Both the position numbers and the translations under genes were made by a program. Under the pieces are notes generated by a model. It searched no databases and was not told the origin of the DNA. It was given only the letters and a program-made list of their open reading frames with translations. Below are positions 9,661 to 17,575 of a stretch of DNA of 64,000 nucleotides, one piece after another (position 1 is the stretch's first letter; every line of letters starts with the position of its first letter). This DNA is from Paracoccus isoporae. Lineage in GTDB: Bacteria > Pseudomonadota > Alphaproteobacteria > Rhodobacterales > Rhodobacteraceae. The DNA is taken from positions 186,001-250,000 of the forward strand of contig NZ_FNAH01000003.1 in assembly GCF_900101865.1 (NCBI RefSeq). The letters are read 5' to 3'.

Positions 9661-10881
9661 TCAAACCCGCCCATTCCGCGCCGCCAGCAGCTTCAACCGC
9701 AACGCATTCAACCGGATGAACCCCGCCGCATCCTTCTGATCATACGCCCCGGCGTCGTCCTCGAACGTCACATGCGCCTCTGAATAAAGCGAATGCTCGG
9801 ACCAGCGGCCGACCGTGTGCACTGACCCCTTGTAGAGCTTCAGCCGCACCGTGCCGGTGACGTGTTCCTGGGACTTGTCGATGGCGGCCTGCAGCATCTC
9901 GCGCTCGGGCGAGAACCAGAAGCCGTTATAGATCAGCTCGGCATAGCGGGGCATGAGCGAATCCTTCAGATGGCCCGCGCCCGCGTCCAGCGTGATCTGT
10001 TCGATGCCGCGATGGGCCTCGAGCAGGATGGTGCCGCCGGGGGTCTCATAGATGCCGCGGGATTTCATGCCGACGAAGCGGTTCTCGACGAAATCCAGCC
10101 GGCCGATGCCGTGTTTGCGGCCGTACTCGTTCAGCGCGGTCAGGATGGTGGCGGGCGACATCTCCTGCCCGTTGATGGCGGTGGCGTCGCCGCGTGTGAA
10201 GGTGATCTCGATATGCTCGGGCTGATCGGGCGCGTCCTCGGGGTTGGCGGTGCGCTGATAGACGTAATCGGGGGCCTCGACGGCGGGATCTTCGAGCGCC
10301 TTGCCCTCGGAGGAGGTGTGCAGGAGGTTGGCGTCCACGCTGAACGGGGCCTCGCCGCGCTTGTCCCTGGCGATGGGGATCTGGTGCTGCTCGGCGAATT
10401 CGATCAGCTTCGTGCGGCTGGAGAGATCCCATTCCCGCCAGGGCGCGATCACGCGGATATTGGGGTCGAGCGCGTAGCAGGAGAGCTCGAACCGGACCTG
10501 GTCATTGCCCTTGCCGGTGGCGCCGTGGGCGACCGCATCGGCGCCGTGTTCGCGGGCGATCTCTACCAGGCGCTTGGAGATGAGCGGGCGGGCGATGGAG
10601 GTGCCGAGGAGGTAGAGGCCTTCGTAGAGCGCGTTGGCGCGGAACATGGGAAAGACGAAATCGCGCACGAATTCCTCGCGCAGATCGTCGATATGGATGT
10701 TCTCGGGTTTGATGCCCAGAAGTTCCGCCTTCTGGCGCGCCGGTTCGAGTTCCTCGCCCTGGCCGAGATCGGCGGTGAAGGTGATGACCTCGCAGCCATA
10801 TTCGGTCTGCAGCCATTTCAGGATGATCGAGGTGTCGAGCCCCCCGGAATAGGCGAGGACGACTTTCTTCGGCGCGGTCAT
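9661..10881 (-). CDS. argG: Argininosuccinate synthase
   Basis: 406 residues, full length. Condenses citrulline and aspartate with ATP in arginine biosynthesis. The N-terminal PP-loop reads [12 protein letters not shown] (residues 8-19), followed by TADLGQG, and the later segments [14 protein letters not shown] and [13 protein letters not shown] are diagnostic. It is monocistronic in this window, transcribed toward the AT-rich island. Confidence 0.97.
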   Translation of the reverse strand: MTAPKKVVLAYSGGLDTSIILKWLQTEYGCEVITFTADLGQGEELEPARQKAELLGIKPENIHIDDLREEFVRDFVFPMFRANALYEGLYLLGTSIARPLISKRLVEIAREHGADAVAHGATGKGNDQVRFELSCYALDPNIRVIAPWREWDLSSRTKLIEFAEQHQIPIARDKRGEAPFSVDANLLHTSSEGKALEDPAVEAPDYVYQRTANPEDAPDQPEHIEITFTRGDATAINGQEMSPATILTALNEYGRKHGIGRLDFVENRFVGMKSRGIYETPGGTILLEAHRGIEQITLDAGAGHLKDSLMPRYAELIYNGFWFSPEREMLQAAIDKSQEHVTGTVRLKLYKGSVHTVGRWSEHSLYSEAHVTFEDDAGAYDQKDAAGFIRLNALRLKLLAARNGRV

Positions 10882-11010
10882 GGGCGGTCCTTTCGTATTT
10901 CGCCCCCGATTAGGCGGTTTTTTGGGGTCTCACAAGGGTCCGGGCGCCGTTAACGCGGCATTAGAGCGGCATTGCTAGGCTGGATCGAACGGGACGATTC
11001 GGGCGCGGCG

Positions 11011-11346
11011 ATGATTGACTGGAACCGGGTTGAGGCATTGCGGGAGGAGTTGGGAGAGGCGGATTTCGCCCCGGTGGCGGAGCTGTTCCTGGACGAGATC
11101 GAAAGCACGGTGATGCGGATCTGCCAGGGCGATGCGGCGCAGATGGAAACGGATTTCCATTTCCTGAAGGGCTGCGCGGCCAATCTGGGATTCAGCAGCT
11201 TCGCGGAGATCTGCCAGCAGGGTGAGGCCGCCTTGCGCGCGGGCGGCGGCGGGGGCGTGGCGCTGGAGCCGCTGCTGGAGTGCTATGCGGCCACGAAGCG
11301 CGAATTCATCGCCGGTCAGGCGCAGCGGCGCAGCGGCGTTGCGTGA
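11011..11346 (+). CDS. Histidine phosphotransfer (Hpt) domain protein
   Basis: 111 residues forming a single helical Hpt domain. The phospho-accepting histidine is H50 in HFLKGCAANLGF, matching the HxLKG signature. It would relay phosphate between response-regulator receiver domains in a multistep phosphorelay. The start ATG at 11011 begins directly before the domain; an upstream in-frame start at 10972 would add 13 residues. No kinase or receiver gene is adjacent, so the partner is unknown. Confidence 0.85.
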   Translation: MIDWNRVEALREELGEADFAPVAELFLDEIESTVMRICQGDAAQMETDFHFLKGCAANLGFSSFAEICQQGEAALRAGGGGGVALEPLLECYAATKREFIAGQAQRRSGVA

Positions 11347-11489
11347 GCCTGCGGGATCGGCTGCGGTGCCGATCGCGCGGGGGCAGCCAGCCAGCGGGCG
11401 GCGCGGAACGGGGGGATGTGCCGCGTTCCCCCCCGCGGCGGGGCGCTTGCGGGCCCGGCCCGGACGCTGCCGCCGGATCGGCGCCCGGT

Positions 11490-12740
11490 TCAGATCAGGA
11501 ACTGGGCCAGCAACTCGTCGCGGGTGATGTCCTGATAGGTGAAGCCGCTCTCGTCCAGACGTGCCATCAGCGTGGTCAGGTTCTGCGGATCTCTGGTCTC
11601 GATCCCGATCAGCACCGAGCCGAAATTGCGCGCCGATTTCTTCAGATATTCGAACCGCGCAATATCGTCCTGCGGACCCAGAAGCTGCAGGAAATCACGC
11701 AGCGCGCCGGGGCGCTGCGGCATGCGCAGGATGAAGTATTTCTTCAGTCCGGCGTAGCGCTGTGCGCGCTCTTTGACCTCGGGCAGCCGCTCGAAATCGA
11801 AATTCCCGCCGGAAACGATGCAGACCACGCGCCGCCCAGACAGGGCGCCCGCCGCATGCAGATCGCGCAGCGCGTCCAGCGACAGCGCGCCGGCGGGCTC
11901 CAGCACGATGCCCTCGACATTCAGCATCTCCAGCATGGTGATGCAGAGCCGGTCCTCGGGCGCGGCCAGCACATGGCCGGGCGAAACACCGCGCAGCCAG
12001 GCGAAGGGCAGATCGCCGATCCGTGCCACCGCCGCGCCATCGACGAAACTGTCCACCTTCGGCAGCGTGACCTGACGCCCGGCCTCCAGCGCCGCCATCA
12101 GGCTGGCCCCGCCTTCCGGTTCGACGAAGCGGATCCCGGTCTGCGCGGATTCCGCCCGCAGATAGGTGGTCACCCCCGCCGACAGCCCGCCGCCGCCCAC
12201 CGGCATGACCACCAGATCGGGCGGCGCGGGCAGTTGGGCGAGCATCTCGCGCGCGACCGTCGCCTGTCCCTCGATCACATCGGCCGAATCGAAGGGCGAC
12301 AGGAAGGCCGCGCCATGTTCAGCCGCAAATTGCTGGGCCGCGGCCAGGGTCTGGTCGAAATAATCGCCGGTCAGCACGATCTCGACCTGCGCGCCGCCGA
12401 AGATCCGGGTCTTGTCGATCTTCTGCTGCGGCGTGGTGACGGGCATGAAAATCGTGCCCTGCGCGGCGAAATGCCGGCAGGCGAAGGCCACGCCCTGCGC
12501 ATGATTTCCGGCGCTCGCGCAGACGAAATGCCGGGTGCTGCCTGCCGCGATGGCCTTGCGCATGGCGTTGAACGCGCCGCGCAGCTTGTAGCTGCGCACC
12601 GGCGTCAGATCCTCTCGCTTCAGCCAGATCTCGGCCCCGTAGCGGGCGGAGAGATGGTCGTTCAGTTGCAGCGGCGTGGCCGGGAAGAGATCGCGCAGCG
12701 CGGTCTCGGCGGCCGCGACATCGGCGGTGAAGTCGTCCAT
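11490..12740 (-). CDS. ilvA: Threonine ammonia-lyase (threonine dehydratase)
   Basis: 416 residues. PLP enzyme converting threonine to 2-oxobutyrate for isoleucine synthesis. The PLP lysine lies in RSYKLRGAFNAM (near residue 55) and the phosphate-binding glycines in MPVGGGGLSAG. The C-terminal ~80 residues (RPGALRDFLQLLG onward) form the ACT-like regulatory domain of the shorter IlvA type. The start at 12740 is chosen because of GAGG upstream and because the preceding 129 in-frame codons have no recognisable protein character. Confidence 0.93.
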   Translation of the reverse strand: MDDFTADVAAAETALRDLFPATPLQLNDHLSARYGAEIWLKREDLTPVRSYKLRGAFNAMRKAIAAGSTRHFVCASAGNHAQGVAFACRHFAAQGTIFMPVTTPQQKIDKTRIFGGAQVEIVLTGDYFDQTLAAAQQFAAEHGAAFLSPFDSADVIEGQATVAREMLAQLPAPPDLVVMPVGGGGLSAGVTTYLRAESAQTGIRFVEPEGGASLMAALEAGRQVTLPKVDSFVDGAAVARIGDLPFAWLRGVSPGHVLAAPEDRLCITMLEMLNVEGIVLEPAGALSLDALRDLHAAGALSGRRVVCIVSGGNFDFERLPEVKERAQRYAGLKKYFILRMPQRPGALRDFLQLLGPQDDIARFEYLKKSARNFGSVLIGIETRDPQNLTTLMARLDESGFTYQDITRDELLAQFLI

Positions 12741-13186
12741 TTGGGCCTCGGTATCATCCGGCGTCCAGCCTTTGCCCGAGCCGGGGGGCGGGGTCAATGC
12801 GTGTCGCCGCGCCGCTGGCGGCGGTGGAACCCGGCCTGCGCGACGGATCGCGGCAAGATCGCGGCGGCGGGTACGGCAAGGCCGAGCGGGGGCGTTCTGC
12901 CAGCCAACGGATCGCGGCCTGCCGTGCCTGTCACCGTCTCGGGTCCGGTTGCGGCGGTATGCCCCCGGCGCGAATGACGGCGCACTGCCTGCGTGCGCAG
13001 GGCTTTTTTGCCGTGCGGGCCCGGTGCCCGGCTGACCGGTCAGACCCCGCGCCTGCGCCGAGATCGGGTCTGCCTGCGATGGCGCGGCAGGCATCAGCGG
13101 CGTGGGGCGCTCAGGTTGCGGGGGCAATCGGGATGCCCGGACGGACGGCGCGGACGGTGCCGCAGATCGTTGAGAGGAAGAAAGGA
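12741..13186. other. 446-base intergenic region without a credible gene
   Basis: Lies between the ilvA start and the thioesterase stop. Several open frames cross it on both strands but they are arginine/proline-rich and resemble nothing recognisable. The only structured element seen is the terminator-like hairpin at 12988-13009 on the + strand. Confidence 0.5.
12988..13009 (+). terminator. Orphan rho-independent terminator-like hairpin
   Basis: Stem CCTGC (12988-12992), loop GTGC, stem GCAGG (12997-13001), then GC and six T (13004-13009). The shape is that of an intrinsic terminator for + strand transcription, but no + strand gene ends nearby; the closest, the Hpt gene, stops 1.6 kb upstream. 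It could terminate an unannotated small RNA or be chance. Confidence 0.4.
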
Positions 13187-13675
13187 TCAGTCGCGATCCG
13201 TGTCCTGCGCGACAAGGGCGGCCTGGCGCTCTGCGATCTCGCGGCGGATCTCGCGGCGCGCCTCGGCGGCTTTCCAGCGGCGGCGGCTGTGGACATCGTC
13301 GAGCTCCAGCGGCGGCACCGGCACGGGCTGGCCGCGCTCATCCACCGCGACCATGGTGAAATAGCAGGAATTCGTGTGACGCCGCGTGGCGCGGCGGATG
13401 TTTTCGGCCTCGACCCGGATGCCGACCTCCATCGAGGTGCGCCCGGTGTGGTTGATATGGGCGCGGAAGGTCACCAGCTCGCCCACATGGATCGGTTCCT
13501 TGAAGGTGACCTGATCGACCGAAAGCGTGACGGTGTATTCGCCGGAAAACCGCGACGCGCAGGAAAACGCCACCCGGTCGAGCAGCGCCAGCAGCGCGCC
13601 GCCATGCACCTTGCCGCTGAAATTCGCCATGTCCGGCGTCATCAGCACCGTCATTTCCAGCCCGCGCTTGTCCAT
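13187..13675 (-). CDS. Acyl-CoA thioesterase (hotdog fold, YciA-like)
   Basis: 162 residues. Single hotdog domain hydrolysing acyl-CoA. The segment FSGKVHGGALLALLDRVAF (around residues 19-37) carries the family's HGG and catalytic aspartate region; TLSVDQVTFKEP and HTGRTSMEV follow. The charged arginine-rich C-terminus (from about residue 125) is outside the core fold. The start ATG at 13675 has AAAGGAT upstream; the longer frame beginning at 13780 is not needed. Confidence 0.88.
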   Translation of the reverse strand: MDKRGLEMTVLMTPDMANFSGKVHGGALLALLDRVAFSCASRFSGEYTVTLSVDQVTFKEPIHVGELVTFRAHINHTGRTSMEVGIRVEAENIRRATRRHTNSCYFTMVAVDERGQPVPVPPLELDDVHSRRRWKAAEARREIRREIAERQAALVAQDTDRD

Positions 13676-13813
13676 CCCGGATCCTTTCGTCGCTGTCCCC
13701 GCCCCAGTCTGCCGGATTTGGGGCGAAGGGGAAGCGCGGATTGCGCGCGGGACGGTGCGCGCCGCCCTGTCGCGGCGCACACCCAGGGTGCGAGGCCGGT
13801 GGCGGGTGGCGGA

Positions 13814-15235
13814 TCACCCGGCCAGCAGGTCGCGCGCCTGGCGCAGATCGGCGGCGAATTCGCGCTGCGCGGCCCCCGCCTCGGCCCCGGTCAGGCGCAA
13901 TATGCGGCTGGGATGCCAGGTGATGAGGACCGGGCCGCGGTCCATTGCGGCCTCGATTCGGCCCCGGCGCGGGGTCAGCGCGCTGCGGTCGCCGGTCAGC
14001 GCAAAGGCCGCGCTGGCGCCCATCGCCACGGTCAGGCGCGGGGCGACGAAGCGGCGCTCCAGCCCCAGCCACCAGCGGCAATGGCTGATCTCGCCCGCAT
14101 TCGGGTTCTGGTGCAGCCGCCGCTTGCCGCGTGCGGCGAATTTGAAATGCTTGACCGCGTTGGTCAGCCAGGCCCGGTCCGGGGAAAGGCCCACGCGATC
14201 CATCGTCTCGCGCAGCAACTGCCCGGCCGGGCCGACAAAGGGGCGGCCCTGCAGATCCTCGTGATCGCCCGGCGCTTCGCCCACGATCATCAGATCGGCG
14301 GCCGGATCGCCCGCGCCCCACACTGTCTGAGTGGCATGCTGGCAGAGATCGCAGCGCGTGCACCGCCCGGCCTGGGCGCGGGCGTCGGCCATCGTCGCAG
14401 GCGGGCGGTCATCGGGGGCGTGGCGGATCCGGGCGGTGACGCGGGGCGCAAAGGCGGGCGCGGTGCTGGCACCGGCGTCCTGCATGGCGCGGACCCGGCG
14501 GGGCGCGTCGTTCAGCATCTCCGGGATCAGCGCGGTCTCTGGCAGGTTCTTCCAGTATTTGCGCGGCATTTCCGACCGCATGGCCTGGGTCTTGATCCGC
14601 GCCGGGTTGAAGATATTGGCGAAATAGGTCTGCCAGAGATCATGGCTCGCATCCTCGGGCAGATCCGGGCGCGGGACCGGATCGCCGAGATGCAGCCTGC
14701 CGTCGAAGCGCGCGGTGCCCTGCGGGGTGGCGATCAGCCAGTCCATATCCGCGAAGCGCTTGACGAAGAACGGGATGGCGGGTTCGAGGATCGGGTGATC
14801 GGGCTCGAACCAGGCGGCGAAGGAGCGGCGCGGCCCGGCGGCGGGCAATTCGTGGAAGCGCAGGAAGGCATGCATCTTGTGGATGTCGCGGCGCACGGAT
14901 TTCGCGAGCTTCCCGAACCGCGCCGCCATCGGATCGGCGGGGTTGGCCAGATAGCCCGGATCATCCTGCAGCCGCAGCAGCCCGGCATAGAGCCAGGCCC
15001 AACGCTGCGCATCCGCATGCGTGGAGACCTGCCGGGCCAGCGACAGAAAGGCGCGGCTGGCGCGCACCGGCTGCGGACCGGGGGGCGGCAGGTCCTGCGC
15101 CGCGAACAGCTCGGGCGCGGCGTCATCGCCGGTCCAGGCAATGTCGGCGGCGGGGACACCGGCACTGGCCAGTTGCCGCGCGGCGTCGCGCCATGCGTCG
15201 AAGCTGCCAAAGCGCGGAAGCGCGATGCGGATCAT
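13814..15235 (-). CDS. UdgX-family uracil-DNA binding/repair protein with N-terminal DUF4130
   Basis: 473 residues in two parts. Residues 1 to ~240 match the DUF4130 'putative DNA metabolism' domain (for example FPRKYWK-like MPRKYWKNLPE). The C-terminal part is a family-4-like uracil-DNA glycosylase: iron-sulfur cysteines begin CTRCDLC, motif GEAPGDHEDLQGRPFVG, and the UdgX-specific KRRLH loop with H375, the residue that in characterised UdgX becomes covalently bonded to the deoxyribose after uracil excision. The start at 15235 overlaps the stop of the radical SAM gene (ATGA), and the two are a known conserved pair. The fused domain order is as in other proteobacteria. Confidence 0.9.
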   Translation of the reverse strand: MIRIALPRFGSFDAWRDAARQLASAGVPAADIAWTGDDAAPELFAAQDLPPPGPQPVRASRAFLSLARQVSTHADAQRWAWLYAGLLRLQDDPGYLANPADPMAARFGKLAKSVRRDIHKMHAFLRFHELPAAGPRRSFAAWFEPDHPILEPAIPFFVKRFADMDWLIATPQGTARFDGRLHLGDPVPRPDLPEDASHDLWQTYFANIFNPARIKTQAMRSEMPRKYWKNLPETALIPEMLNDAPRRVRAMQDAGASTAPAFAPRVTARIRHAPDDRPPATMADARAQAGRCTRCDLCQHATQTVWGAGDPAADLMIVGEAPGDHEDLQGRPFVGPAGQLLRETMDRVGLSPDRAWLTNAVKHFKFAARGKRRLHQNPNAGEISHCRWWLGLERRFVAPRLTVAMGASAAFALTGDRSALTPRRGRIEAAMDRGPVLITWHPSRILRLTGAEAGAAQREFAADLRQARDLLAG

Positions 15236-16467
15236 CCGAAGAGCGAGAGCTGTTCCGGCGGCGGCGCAAACCGGCTGCGCAGATCGACGCTGTCGGTCAG
15301 CGATCCGGGCCGCCAGTCGGGCAGGCTGATGAACGCCTTGGCCTTCGACATCACCGCCCCCATGCGCAGCAGATCGCCGTAACGCACCGGGCCGCAGCGC
15401 CGCGCGGCCAGGATGCGCTGCACGGTCTTGACCCCGAAGCCGGGTACGCGCAGCAGCGTCTCGCGCCCGGCGCGGGCGATGTCGACCGGGAAGAGGCTGC
15501 GGTTCGCCAGCGCCCATGCCAGTTTCGGGTCCAGATCCAGGTCCAGATTGCCATCCGGCCGGGCCGCCCCGATCTCGTCAGCGTCAAAGCCGTAAAACCG
15601 CATCAGCCAGTCCGCCTGATACAGCCGATGCTCGCGCGAGAGCGGCGGCCGGATCAGCGGCAGCGCGGCGGAGGCATCGGGGATCGGGCTGAAGGCCGAG
15701 TAATAGACCCGTTTCAGGTCATATCCCGCATAGAGATTGGAGGAGGTGCGCAGGATCTCGCGATCCGTCGTCGCATCGGCGCCGATCACCATCTGGGTGG
15801 ATTGCCCGGCCGGCACGAAGGCGGGCGGGCGCTTGCCGGTGAAGCTGCGCTCCTTCGCGGCGGCGCGGGACATGCGCATGTCAGCCATCGCGCCGCGGAT
15901 GGTTTCGGGGCGTTTTTCGGGGGCGAGTTCGCGCAGGCTCTGATCCTTCGGCAGCTCGATATTCACCGACATGCGATCGGCATAAAGCCCGGCCTCCGCC
16001 ACCAGTTCCGGCGCGGCATCAGGGATCGCCTTGAGGTGGATATAGCCCTTGAAGCCATGATCCTGCCGCAGCATCCGCGCGATGCGGACCATATCGGTCA
16101 TGGTCTGATCGGGGCTGCGGATGATGCCGGAGGACAGGAACAGCCCCTCGATCATGTTGCGGCGGTAGAATTCCAGCGTCAGCGTCACCACCTCCTCGGG
16201 CGAGAAGCGGGCGCGTTCGACATTGCTGCTGACCCGGTTCACGCAGAAGGCGCAGTCATAGATGCAGAAATTCGTCATCAGGATCTTCAGCAGGCTGACG
16301 CAGCGCCCGTCCGGGGTATAGGCGTGGCAGATGCCGCTGCCGCCGGCCGAGCCGATCCCGCCCTTGCGCGAATCGCGCCGCGTGGTGCCGCTGGACGCGC
16401 AGGAGGCGTCGTATTTCGCGGCATCCGAAAGGATCGCCAGTTTCTGCTGTAAACTTTTCCGGGCCAT
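15232..16467 (-). CDS. Putative DNA modification/repair radical SAM protein
   Basis: 411 residues. The radical SAM cluster is C68-x3-C72-x2-C75 in NFCIYDCAFC. A helix-hairpin-helix DNA-binding motif (LLRVPGFGVKTVQRIL) lies near residues 345-360. This architecture and its position directly upstream of a udgX-DUF4130 gene match the uncharacterised family TIGR03916. The substrate is unknown, but the context points to DNA lesion processing. Coupled by ATGA to udgX. Confidence 0.88.
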   Translation of the reverse strand: MARKSLQQKLAILSDAAKYDASCASSGTTRRDSRKGGIGSAGGSGICHAYTPDGRCVSLLKILMTNFCIYDCAFCVNRVSSNVERARFSPEEVVTLTLEFYRRNMIEGLFLSSGIIRSPDQTMTDMVRIARMLRQDHGFKGYIHLKAIPDAAPELVAEAGLYADRMSVNIELPKDQSLRELAPEKRPETIRGAMADMRMSRAAAKERSFTGKRPPAFVPAGQSTQMVIGADATTDREILRTSSNLYAGYDLKRVYYSAFSPIPDASAALPLIRPPLSREHRLYQADWLMRFYGFDADEIGAARPDGNLDLDLDPKLAWALANRSLFPVDIARAGRETLLRVPGFGVKTVQRILAARRCGPVRYGDLLRMGAVMSKAKAFISLPDWRPGSLTDSVDLRSRFAPPPEQLSLFG

Positions 16468-16537
16468 GCCGCCAGCTTATGTTCGCCTAATGTTCCGGTC
16501 AACCGATTCGCCCCCCCCGGACGGTCGGGAAACCCGT

Positions 16538-17575
16538 TCATCGCGGATTTGTGTAGCCGGTCATTTCCAGATAGCCGCGCCCGTGCGCCGTGCCCTCGAA
16601 CGCGACCGGGCCTTCCCAATAGGGGATGCGCGTGGCCATGTAGGCGTCGGGGTTGAGCGCGGTGATCGTCACGTCCAGATCGTGCCCCGGCAGGCGCAGC
16701 CGCCAGCGTGTCGGCGGGCCGCCCTCGCGTGCCGCCGGATCCAGCAGGATGTCGCCATCGCCCAGCGGAACCGCCTTGCCATCCGCGCCGATCAATGTGC
16801 CGGACTTATAGTCCTGCGCGCCGCGCAGCCGGAAGGCCATGAGCCGCCGCCCGTCATCGAGATTGAGCGAGAACCAGTCCCAGCCGCTCTGATCTTCGGC
16901 CAGCGGCTGGCTGGACCATTCCCGGTCGAGCCAGCCCGCGCCGCTGACCGCACGCGGCCCATCGCCCAGATCGACCGTGCCCGCCGCGTCATAGAAGGGC
17001 TGCGAGTAGTAATAGCTCGCCTGCCCGGCCTGCGACTTGACGGAATAGCCCCCCTGCCCGTGCCGGATGAGCGGTCCCTGCGCGCGCAGTCGCAGCGAAT
17101 AGCGGAAATCCGGCCCGGCGGCTGACAGGGTCAGATCGGCGGGCGTTGCGCCTTGCATCTGCCATTCGTCGATCCAGGCGGCGAAGGGCGCGGCCGTGGC
17201 ACCCGCCTGCCCGGTCCCACCGCGCGCATAGCGTTCGGAGACGACATGAAGGTCCGCCGTAGTCACCGCGGCATGGCCCAGCCATGCCTGCGGCGGCGCG
17301 CCGCCCGGCCCGGCCGGCTCGGGCGAGAGGGCGGAGCGGAACAGCGTCCACTGGATGCCCAGCTCGGTGCCGTCCTCAAAGCTGAGCGGCGCGGTCAGAT
17401 ACCACCATTCGATCCGATAGCGCGGATGCGGCGCGTGATCCTGCGGAAACCGGATTGGGCGGGCGGGATCGGGCATGGCGTAACCGGCGGACTCGGTTCC
17501 CAGCCCGGCGAAGCCCTGGGCGCGGGCCTGCGATGCGGCGAGGGCCGAGAGGATCAGGGCGCGTCTATTGATCAA
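16538..17575 (-). CDS. AttH/CrtC-like lipocalin-domain secreted protein
   Basis: 345 residues. Begins with MINRRALILSALAASQARA, a probable export signal. The body is the double lipocalin-like fold of the AttH/carotenoid 1,2-hydratase N-terminal family: RIEWWYLTAPL near residue 53, GWLDREWSSQPL near residue 205, WFSLNLDDGRRLMAFRLR following. It overlaps the ABC permease gene by 11 bases and ends the operon. In AttEFGH-type systems this protein is the periplasmic partner of an ABC exporter; its ligand is not known. Confidence 0.8.
   Translation of the reverse strand: MINRRALILSALAASQARAQGFAGLGTESAGYAMPDPARPIRFPQDHAPHPRYRIEWWYLTAPLSFEDGTELGIQWTLFRSALSPEPAGPGGAPPQAWLGHAAVTTADLHVVSERYARGGTGQAGATAAPFAAWIDEWQMQGATPADLTLSAAGPDFRYSLRLRAQGPLIRHGQGGYSVKSQAGQASYYYSQPFYDAAGTVDLGDGPRAVSGAGWLDREWSSQPLAEDQSGWDWFSLNLDDGRRLMAFRLRGAQDYKSGTLIGADGKAVPLGDGDILLDPAAREGGPPTRWRLRLPGHDLDVTITALNPDAYMATRIPYWEGPVAFEGTAHGRGYLEMTGYTNPR

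Noticed and set aside
12794..12985. 63-codon reverse frame upstream of ilvA
   Set aside because: Arg/Gly-rich, no recognisable motif, typical of non-coding GC-rich sequence.
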